Shown: piece after piece, positions 56,501 to 64,000 of the stretch | Layout: each line of letters starts with the position of its first letter | Numbering within the stretch: the first letter of the stretch is position 1 | DNA from: Schizophyllum amplum | Taxonomy: Eukaryota; Basidiomycota; Agaricomycetes; Agaricales; Schizophyllaceae | Reading direction: 5' to 3' | DNA length: 64,000 bases | Assembly: GCA_007026445.1 (NCBI GenBank) | Contig: VDMD01000014.1 | Span: 434,001 to 498,000 of the forward strand | The notes under the pieces: model-generated | What the model was told of the DNA's origin: nothing | Database searches by the model: none | Seen by the model: only the letters and a program-made list of their open reading frames with translations | Made by a program: the position numbers and the translations under genes

Positions 56501-59500
56501 GCTTGCTTGCTCACCGCAAGTACTTACAGATCATCTACCTCCGGGAAGCGTGCATTTGGAAGAGGAGTTCGCGGTCGGGCGCCGGCGATATGGACAGGGC
56601 ATCGTGAACGACGCCATCATGTGGTCCAGGACCACCGACGCCGGCGACCATACACCGGCGTCCGATGCAGGGTCGTTGGCGTCGGATGCCTCGGGCACCG
56701 GAAGCGGTGGCTCGAAGCTCGATCCGGCGACGATGTTCTTCAAAAAAACGGATATCGTGCTGATTGCCGACGACAACTCGGAAATGAGGCACTATATGAA
56801 AACGATCCTTGCGCCGTACTGTACGGTGGTGGAGGCGAGCAATGGGAAAGAGGCGCTTGAGCTGGCGATCCAGAAGAAACCGCATGTGGTGCTGAGCGAT
56901 GTGATGATGCCTGGTGTGTTGGTCTTTGGACGACAACGTGCTCGAAGCTTATGGTCCTTGCAGTTATGGACGGCTTTGCGCTGCTGGGAGCTTTGCAGGA
57001 GCACCCTGCTACGCGCCTCCTGCCCGTCATCTTAGTCACTGCGAAGTCGGGCGACGACTCGAGAGTAGAGGGCTTGGTGAGCGCAATTGTCGGAATGTCA
57101 AATAGTCGCTCATCGATTGTGAATAGCTGTCTGGCGCGGACGACTATCTGGCAAAGCCATTCCGGAGCGCGGAGCTGGTTGCTCGGGTACATCTGCAGAT
57201 GCAGCTGGGCAAGCGACGCGTCTTTCTCGAGACGCGATTCGAGGAGCGCACCAAGGAGGTACAACAGCTATTGGAGCAGTCTCCTGTGGCGATCTTCCGG
57301 TGGGTTTTCACTCAGTTTCTTGTCTTATGATGTCGCTCACGGTTGTGTTCTACTAAGCACCGATGTGGATGGCAAGCGAGTTGCTTCTGCCATTGCGAGG
57401 AGCATAGTGACTGATCGACTGCAGGATTGTATACGTAAATCCTCGATGGTTCGAGATGCTGAGCCAGCCTCCGGGAGATGTGGATAACTGGTAAGCTCTT
57501 TTTATGGTGGCTCGTGACATGACGTTCTTACCATCTCTGCAGGGAAGCGGCGTAGGTCCAATTCTCAGACAAGGCGCATCCATGTTCATCGCGGCTTATA
57601 CGTAGTATCTACGATGAAGACCTCGCCGCCTTCAAGAAGTTCTGGTACCGGGAACACGAAGACGATTCCTCAGAGCACATCATTGAGTTCCGTAAGCGCG
57701 TCTTCCTCGTGCCAAGTCAGTTATGATCTGACGGCGTTATGTAGGATGCACTGATGGGAAGTGGTACCAGGGGCAGTTAGCGCCTACTGACGACGGCGGA
57801 GCGTGTGAGTGTGGCTCAATCGAACGTCGACCCTTCTGACCGCTTCGTAGTGGGCACGCTCACCGATATCAGCAATCAGCGTATGTTTGAAGCGGCGCAG
57901 CTGGAGCATGCGCGTGAGCGAGAGGCCACTGCCAGGAGGAAAGCTGAGGAAGCTGAGGATAGGCGACAAGAGGCTGAGCAGCGGCGACGCGGTCAGGGTG
58001 CGTATTGCCCCACTCAGAAGACCACCATGAGTACTCACCGTTGCTGCAGAGCTTTTGATCGACGTCACGTCCCACGAGCTGCGGCAGCCAGTCTCGGCGA
58101 TCTTGAACTGCAGCGGGCTCGTTCGCACGAATATGGTCGCCTTGCTTGAGCACATACAGGGCGCGAAGAGTGGCGCGGGTGTCGTGCTCACGGCCGAACA
58201 ACTGGACTCCATGCGCGAAGATGTCGAGGCGTTGGACGCCATCTATCAATGCGGCCTTGCGCAAGGTACAGAGTACGATGGTCGCATAAGAGCGACGCTA
58301 ACGATGTTGTAGAGCGAATAGCTAACGATGTGCTCTCACTGTCGCGTATGCAGCTCGATTCGCTGAACATCCAGGCTGTTGACTTTGAACTGGTGACGGA
58401 GACTCAACGCATTGTGTCGATCTTCCGCAATGAGGCCAAAATGCATGTAATCTCCGTGCCTTCATGGGTCGTGGGCTGACAGCCATTGCAGGAAGGAGAT
58501 CAACCTCTCTGTCCACTTCGGGGAGTCATTGGCCAACCTCGGTGTATGCGTGGTGAGATCGGACAAGAGTCGATATGCGCAAGTGATGCACGTATTCTCT
58601 TTACACAAGAAAGCTACAAACAGCAGTACTGATGCTTCTGCAGCACTAACCTCGTGAGCAACGCAATCAAGTTCACCGACAGTTCCCCGAACAGGCGGGA
58701 TATTCGGGTAGATATGGAGGTCAGCCTTCTCCCTCCAGACGACGAGGATAGCGCGGCGTACCCTAGAGTCGCGCGTCAGAATGAGCGTCTGAGCAATGCT
58801 AAGCTCGCATCGGGCACAAGACTATATATCTATGTCTCTGTCACGGATTCGGGACCTGGCCTGCAGCCAGACGACTTGGCAGTTTTATTCAGGCGGTACG
58901 CGCAGAAGCTAATAGTGGTATCTCCCGCTCAACAATACCTCAGATTCCAGCAAGGGTCACTCGCGGCCAAGTCGGACGTGTTTGGAGGTTCCGGCTTGGG
59001 CTTATTCGTCTCACGAAAACTTTGCGACCTGATGGGTGGGCGGATAGCGGTACGGTTTTCATTTGTTAGCAAGACATCACTCAAACATCGTGCAGGTTCA
59101 AAGCGAACTTGGCAAAGGCGCTGTGTTCAGCTTTTTTATTGAATCCTTCGCTGCGTCGGTGTCCGCGTCACCAAATGGCTCGGGACAGCGCTCGCCACCT
59201 GCGCTGTCTTTATCGCGGGTGACATCACACGGAGAGATGCCGATGCCGAATTTCGCACAATCGCCACTGCGCGTCCTCATCACCGAGGACAACCTCATCA
59301 ACCAGGTGGGGCCATTTCGTTGCTTGTTCTGACGAGTTGCTAACGTCCGTTCGCAGAGAGTGTTGAAGTTTGTGAACCGTCATTCTTGTCGATGTTAAGC
59401 TTATGTCGCTCGCCAGCCGCCAACTCGTCAAAGCTGGCTGCACGACCGTATTGGCAAACAACGGTCAGCAAGCGCTCGATTGCTTGACATCCGCCGGTCA

Positions 59501-59850
59501 GCCCTTTGATGCCGTCCTTGTAAGGCCCACGTTTAGCCTTGTCCACGCGCGCTAGGCTAATTGAGCTGCAGATGGACATCGAGATGCCGGTCATGGACGG
59601 CATTGAGGCCGTGCGTCGCATTCGGCAAATGGAGGCAGATGGCGAACTGCGCGTCCGAAATCGAGTCTATGCTCTTACGGCAAACGCACGAGAGGGCCAG
59701 GTGCGATTAATCAAGGAAGCGGGCATGGATGCAGTCCTGGTGCGTCGCAGTCTGAGACGTGTGTAATGATGACGGACGGTGGCTTCTCAGATCAAGCCCT
59801 ACCGGATCGAGGATGTGATCAAGGCTATCCGAGGCGTCTACTCCCCCTAA
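53558..59850 (+). CDS. Dual hybrid histidine kinase (two kinase cores, two receivers; Tco2-like, 1,633 aa)
   Basis: Twenty-seven exons: 53558-54190, 54237-54286, 54338-54471, 54522-54660, 54711-55538, 55617-56038, 56086-56181, 56241-56432, 56530-56913, 56964-57076, 57127-57299, 57358-57375, 57425-57490, 57543-57551, 57606-57691, 57745-57804, 57851-57997, 58050-58265, 58313-58446, 58496-58587, 58644-58895, 58944-59049, 59096-59305, 59357-59367, 59417-59519, 59572-59739 and 59791-59850. Order: PAS-like and GAF-like sensor region; HisKA (FSNVSHELRTP, His613) with ATPase; receiver one (LIADDN, LSDVMMP, Asp956, LAKPF); PAS; second HisKA (DVTSHELRQP, His1192) with ATPase; receiver two (LITEDN, LMDIEMP, Asp1560, IKPY). 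A multistep phosphorelay sensor acting through Ypd1 and Ssk1/Skn7. No transmembrane segment seen. Confidence 0.88.
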
Positions 59851-61236
59851 CAAGGCTTCACCTCATCTTCCTTGCTTCATCCTTTCTCGCTCTGTTTCTT
59901 TCGGGTTTGATGAGTTCTCGTGGGCTTTTTCGTGATATATACCTGGTTGTTTTTGGCCAAGTATGGCACGTATATCTTTCACTCTGAGGCTTTCCGACTC
60001 GGACATGTAGCTCGGGACCTACGCCTTCTTCATGTGGACTTTCGCATCACTCTTCTCATACATACGCATTGTTGTCTTGTTTCCTATATACGCACGCGCT
60101 TTGTCACTCATGGTCTCATACGCTCATACCTCCACACTTGTAACACACGCATACCACACAGTCATAAGTACGCACACACGGCTCTTCTTGTAGCATCGTC
60201 TGCATCCAGTGCACTACGTATAGCATAATGTAGAAACCCTTGTACTCATACAGACCTGCAGATATATCATAGACATCTTTCTCTACCTTAGATGAGTGAC
60301 TGAGGAGTTTCAGTGATAGTTGAAAAAAGATGTAGGCCGGGGTAGGTAGGTAATAGGTAGGTAATTGTTATTCGGGCGGTGTCCCTGAACAGAGACGACC
60401 CTATCCGCACTGTAGACCTCGAGCAGCAATCTAGTCTGCGGAACACATGTACAACTTAGTAGTCCGCATGCCACGACCCCCAACCCGTTGAAGGTATCCA
60501 CCGGCGACTGCAGAGGCAGTTCCAGCCCATGAACCCCAGCGCATGCATGCGAGCGACTGCAGAGGCAGTTCCAGCCCGCACACAGCGTCAACGCAGTCGG
60601 TCCGCATATATACACCGCGGGAGGGGTGGACGTGACGTACGGACTTATATTGAGGTGTTCGCGGGCCGACGAAGCAGACTGCACGCTCCCGTGCATGACA
60701 AGGCCACCATTGAGGTCGATGCTTCGGACTCAGATCTAGGATCCACTGCAGTTTTTACTGGTTTTCTTGAAGACTTTCACTTATAACGCTCGCACCACCA
60801 GTCGCAGCCACCGCCGGCAGCTGATTTAGTGATACTACTAATAGAGGTTGCGTTTCGAACGAGTTTGCGGTCACGTTCACGCCGAGTCCCCACGGCTTCT
60901 CTTCAACCATCACACTCGGAGCCTCCAACCCGGATCGTTCAATAGGCTAGCTTCCCGCAGTTCAAGGACTCGCTGCATACGAGCGCAGAGCTTGCGGACT
61001 GCGACTCTCTACTGCTTGTCTTGATATCCGACCTGCATGTCAACTTGAATAGCGGAGGCGCCAACTTGCAGAGCTGCAGCCAATTGAAGTCGACCTTCCT
61101 AAGGTCCTCTCACGTCGTCCCGTACCTCTTTAGCTCAGCACAAACATTACACGCCCAACCCGCGAGACATCTACACTCACTAGTCCTCCTTTCGACGTCG
61201 GGGTACTACCAACAGGATGACAGCGAGAGGTGTGAC
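59851..61236. other. Intergenic, about 1.4 kb
   Basis: Holds a 25-bp direct repeat, GCGACTGCAGAGGCAGTTCC plus AGCCC, at 60,504-60,528 and 60,553-60,577, and a TAGGTAGG-type short repeat near 60,335-60,365. The part before 61,237 should hold the F-box gene promoter. No other gene seen. Confidence 0.55.
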
Positions 61237-62520
61237 ATGTCCCACCCTATACACGACTTCCCCCCAGAACTGCTTGCCGAGATCCTATTGCATACTTTCC
61301 AGGAAGTCTCATTCCATCGAAACCAATCTTCCCTCGCCGGTGGACCAGTCGCTGCGAGCGCAGTCTGTAGCTACTGGCGCCGCGTGGCGCTCGCATACCC
61401 AAATCTGTGGTCCAACATACGCGTCACGATTGCCCATCCGGACGATTCTTCTGCAATTGTAGAAGCAATCGAAGCGCGCATCGCTCGCGCGGGCGCTCAT
61501 GCCCTCTCCATCGAATATCTCGAGATGGGCGAACCAGGCGGATGCCCTGCACTCGACGCACTCCTGACGCACAGTCGTCGCTGGGTTAAAGCAACGCTCA
61601 CTCTTACATATACGCCCCTCGTGCGACTGGTGCCCGTGCACAACGAGATTCCCCTCCTCCGCACAGCCTCCGTCTCAGCGCTGCTCATCGCTACATCTGA
61701 GATGGGCGAGACGCCCGAAATGCAATACATATTCTCGAACGCGCCCCTCCTTTCCTCGTTCGCCTTCAGTGCATCCAATGGCGAAGCGGCCGCAGAGCTG
61801 CCTTTCGTATTGCCCTGGCAGCAACTCATACGGTACGAGGGTCCGCTTCTCACTGCCGCAGATCCGCCTCGCTATGCGCGCCATCTCTTGAAGCACGCGC
61901 AGGTGCTCTCAGTCACGGACGCTACCTCGTTCGTTTCTCCCACTGGGCGCACGGAGCTCCCTGCGCTACGCGTTCTCAGCGCTAACGCGCAGGCGCTGGC
62001 GGGCCTTCGGGCGCCCGCACTAGTCGAGCTACGTGTGCGCGGCAGCTGCGATAGTACGGACGTCCTATACCTGCGTGGCTTCCTCGTGTGGTCCCGCTGC
62101 ACGCTGCGTACGCTGTTCATGTATGCTGTTCTGCTAGAGTCGGACGGGGACGCGCTCGTGGACGTATGCGGAGAGGTGGAGGATTTGATCTGCACTCTGG
62201 GAACGGAGAGCACGGTGTGGCTTGGGCTCTTGCCGCGGCTGCGCAAGCTCACTGTCCTCGTCGTCGCAGAGGGAGTTAGGGGTGCGGCCTCAAATTTCAT
62301 CAGGTCGTGCGCGCTGGCAGACATCCTTCGTGCCCGCTCAGTGAACCAACCGGAGCTGGTGAAGATCAACTTGTGGTTCAGTGAAGATTGCTATGAGGCC
62401 GTCGATAGGAATGCTCTATATGAGCTGGTCTGCTTGGGCAGTGAGTGTGGCGTCAGGATGCAGTACGATGTCTTTACATGTGAACACGAAGAACTCATGG
62501 ACACTTGGATGACGGTATGA
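61237..62520 (+). CDS. F-box-like protein (427 aa), intact paralogue of 36,132-37,437
   Basis: Single exon from MSHPIHDFPPELLAEILLHT (F-box-like, residues 4-20), chosen because the minus-strand paralogue shares this start and no ATG precedes it in frame. The rest is a leucine-rich chain (CSYWRRVALAYPNLWSNIRV, LPFVLPWQQLIRYEGPLL, LRKLTVLVVAEGV) ending VFTCEHEELMDTWMTV. Such proteins are very numerous in mushrooms and presumably select substrates for SCF ubiquitin ligases. The two copies lie 25 kb apart in opposite orientation; the genes between them are unrelated. Confidence 0.82.
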   Translation: MSHPIHDFPPELLAEILLHTFQEVSFHRNQSSLAGGPVAASAVCSYWRRVALAYPNLWSNIRVTIAHPDDSSAIVEAIEARIARAGAHALSIEYLEMGEPGGCPALDALLTHSRRWVKATLTLTYTPLVRLVPVHNEIPLLRTASVSALLIATSEMGETPEMQYIFSNAPLLSSFAFSASNGEAAAELPFVLPWQQLIRYEGPLLTAADPPRYARHLLKHAQVLSVTDATSFVSPTGRTELPALRVLSANAQALAGLRAPALVELRVRGSCDSTDVLYLRGFLVWSRCTLRTLFMYAVLLESDGDALVDVCGEVEDLICTLGTESTVWLGLLPRLRKLTVLVVAEGVRGAASNFIRSCALADILRARSVNQPELVKINLWFSEDCYEAVDRNALYELVCLGSECGVRMQYDVFTCEHEELMDTWMTV

Positions 62521-62695
62521 TACCTACCGTATTGCAAGCTCACATTAATCATGATGGTATCTTGTCACCGTGCGAGGTGAGCAGTTCCGGCAATTGTTGT
62601 CAGTACAGAGCTAAGTATAAGCGGCCGCCGTAAGTACATTCCCGAGCGATGGAAACAATTTGCACACTTGACCAGCACTATTGGAAGGACCGCAA

Positions 62696-62817
62696 GGCGA
62701 GATGGCCGAGCGGTCTAAGGCGCCAGACTAAGGATCAGTCAACATCTGTTGACAACCGTGGGAATAACCTTCCTAATCTGGTCCTCCGGGGCGTGGGTTC
62801 GAATCCCACTCTCGTCA
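62696..62817 (+). tRNA. tRNA-Leu(AAG) with a 42-nt intron
   Basis: Acceptor GGCGAGA (62,696-62,702) pairs with TCTCGTC (62,810-62,816). D-arm TGGCCGAGCGGTCTAAGGCG; anticodon stem CCAGA/TCTGG (62,723-62,727 and 62,777-62,781); anticodon AAG at 62,730-62,732. The intron runs from about 62,734 to 62,775, one base after the anticodon as in nuclear tRNAs. A long variable arm (class II) and T-arm GTGGG-TTCGAAT-CCCAC follow. Confidence 0.93.
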
Positions 62818-62820
62818 CAA

Positions 62821-62825
62821 TTTTT
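62821..62825 (+). terminator. RNA polymerase III terminator of tRNA-Leu
   Basis: TTTTT four bases after the mature 3' end. Confidence 0.75.
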
Positions 62826-63517
62826 CCAGAATTTACTGGATTTTTCCTGGCTCGAGGGAGCCTCGAGGAAGGTTGAAAACCGCGTAAAATTTCGAGCAGG
62901 AGGAGACGCGTTGTCAATACCTTCCTTTTTGGGACGGTCCTAAAGGTTTTCCCACGATTTTCAAAGTCACTTTTTTGGCACGTGTGGCGCTGTCCAATTG
63001 GCTGAGGCGCTGCAGGCGGAGCGACTTCGAGGTCCACATTCTCTCTGAACCGTCCTCTTCTGCCACAGGTCAACACAGCGAGTTGAAGACGAGTGCCCCA
63101 CCCGTTCGTATGTTTAGTCGTTAACTGCTATCCACTGCTTCCAGGAGAATTCTATGTAGTATATCAAGCACTAGTACAGAGCGCAGACAGAACAGTGGCC
63201 AGATCGTTATGGGGAAAGAGCGTGTTCCACTCTACGGCAGGGCCATGACACTCGCATGCGCGCACATGGTCATCATACAACTACGATTGCAGTAGTAAGC
63301 CGCAAAGCAGGTTGGGGGGTGGTATATGGAACTATGCGCTGGCGAGAAGGTCCGTCTGTCCTGCGTAACTACGTGTAGAGTAAAGAGAAAGGTCATGACG
63401 AGTGAGCCATGTAGGGCCTGACCGAACAGTCCCTACATAGGCCACAGCAAGCAAGCAAGTCTACGCCCACGCCGCGTCCATCTGCGCAGCAAGGGCGGCC
63501 CGCTCCCGCAGCCCCGC
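62826..63517. other. Intergenic, about 690 bp
   Basis: Between the tRNA and the 3' end of the ROT1-like gene. No gene supported. Confidence 0.5.
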
Positions 63518-64000
63518 TCAATCGCGATCGCTGCTGCTGCTGCCGAAAATCTTGTTGAGCGCGGTCTTGACCCACGACTCGGCGTCCGGTTCGCGGAAGC
63601 CGAGCTCGCGGCGCGCGTGCTCGCCCGTGCCCCTGCGCGCGATGTTGATCTCGCGCTTGCGCTGCGTGACCAGGGAGTCCGGGTCGATCGCGACCTCACG
63701 GAGGCTCGTCTTCGGCAGCATATTGGGCGTGGTGGAGAGCAGGTACTGCGGCGGGAGCGGGGAGCCCGCGTAGTCCCACAGGCGCAGGCGGTACCCGCGG
63801 GTGACGTCCTGGTCGATGGTCCACTTGGTAATAAGCTCCGTGTAGTTGAAGTTTTCGACAAAGTTGGACTCGGCGGCGCAGGGGTCCTGCACTTGCTGGT
63901 AGCCGTCGCCCAGCGGGGTGAGGACGATGGTGCCGTTCGACTCGAGGGTGTACTGGCCGTGACACCAGCTCATGACGCCGGTGATGCAGTTCGGCTGCGA
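63518..64000 (-). CDS. ROT1: ROT1-like ER chaperone, C-terminal part (runs off the window)
   Basis: Minus strand, open from base 64,000 to the stop at 63,518 (160 residues). Rot1 is an essential ER protein that helps fold glycoproteins and cell-wall synthesis factors. Matching landmarks are CITGVMSWCHGQYTLESNGT, QVQDPCAAES, YTELITKWTIDQD, YRLRLWDYAG and PPQYLLSTTPNMLPKTSL, including the conserved cysteines. The end is polar (FREPDAESWVKTALNKIFG, SSSSDRD). The C-terminal membrane anchor of the yeast protein is not visible in this exon; a further exon or a soluble form are both possible. The N-terminus lies outside. Confidence 0.85.
   Translation of the reverse strand, partial: SQPNCITGVMSWCHGQYTLESNGTIVLTPLGDGYQQVQDPCAAESNFVENFNYTELITKWTIDQDVTRGYRLRLWDYAGSPLPPQYLLSTTPNMLPKTSLREVAIDPDSLVTQRKREINIARRGTGEHARRELGFREPDAESWVKTALNKIFGSSSSDRD

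Noticed and set aside
61021..61236. N-terminal extension of the F-box protein
   Set aside because: The open frame upstream begins at TTG, contains no ATG and is not shared with the paralogue at 37,437.
36132..62520. Inverted F-box copies as borders of a duplicated or inverted segment
   Set aside because: The genes near each copy are unrelated and no similarity extends beyond the F-box genes themselves; ordinary dispersed paralogues fit.

Overview
The window is nuclear DNA of a filamentous basidiomycete, most likely an agaricomycete (mushroom or wood-decay fungus). It is GC-rich. Its genes are packed with 45-60 bp GT-AG introns carrying CTAAC/CTGAC-type branch points and GTGCGT/GTGAGT donors. 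It carries fungal single-copy genes (ROT1, PTPA/RRD, AP-2 sigma, PRMT3, CCDC25/Jlp2-like) and a dual hybrid histidine kinase. I cannot name the species from the sequence.

Left third (1 to about 24,600): a large tandem duplication. A unit of about 11.2 kb is present twice (A1 about 1-11,245; A2 about 11,246-22,100), followed by a partial third copy (A3 about 22,100-24,600). Each copy carries a minus-strand, four-exon gene of unknown function with an open spliced frame (474 aa in A2, 409 aa in A3, cut by the window edge in A1). Behind it lies 9-10 kb in which I find no convincing protein gene. That body is made of minisatellites, GC-rich hairpins, TATA boxes and a series of exon-like blocks bounded by good splice sites, including an array of 24-36 nt repeated mini-exon-like segments. 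A 45-bp near-perfect palindrome sits where a small plus-strand ORF and the minus-strand gene converge. A solo LTR (424 bp, TG...CA, 5-bp target duplication) has landed in the first intron of the A3 gene.

Junction (25,077-29,448): a full-length relative of the repeated gene, head-to-head with the A3 copy. It has five exons and 1,385 aa. It shares the N-terminal domain and adds about 40 copies of an eight-residue Gln/Pro/Ser/Ala repeat, acidic repeats and a C-terminal coiled coil. This suggests the repeat-borne genes are short derivatives, or the ancestral short form, of this gene.

Right part (29,836-64,000): ordinary compact gene territory. In order: PP2A activator PTPA (+), AP-2 sigma (+), CsbD-like/Hmp1-type small protein (-), SH3 protein (-), F-box protein with a broken or re-spliced 3' end (-), small hydrophilic protein (+), CCDC25/Jlp2-like protein (-), PRMT3-type arginine methyltransferase (+), HIT-family hydrolase with minisatellite-inflated introns (+), TDT/Mae1-family transporter (+), 2-oxoglutarate/Fe(II) oxygenase with a 7-nt microexon (-), Poa1-type macrodomain protein (+), dual hybrid histidine kinase (+), a second F-box paralogue (+), an intron-containing tRNA-Leu(AAG) (+) and the C-terminal end of ROT1 (-). 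These genes are mostly unrelated housekeeping or signalling functions and do not form a visible pathway cluster. CCDC25-like/PRMT3 and oxygenase/macrodomain pairs share short divergent promoters.

The exon models were assembled by eye from reading frame, splice consensus and family knowledge. For every spliced model with a stated length except the SH3 and F-box minus-strand genes, the exon lengths sum to a whole number of codons.
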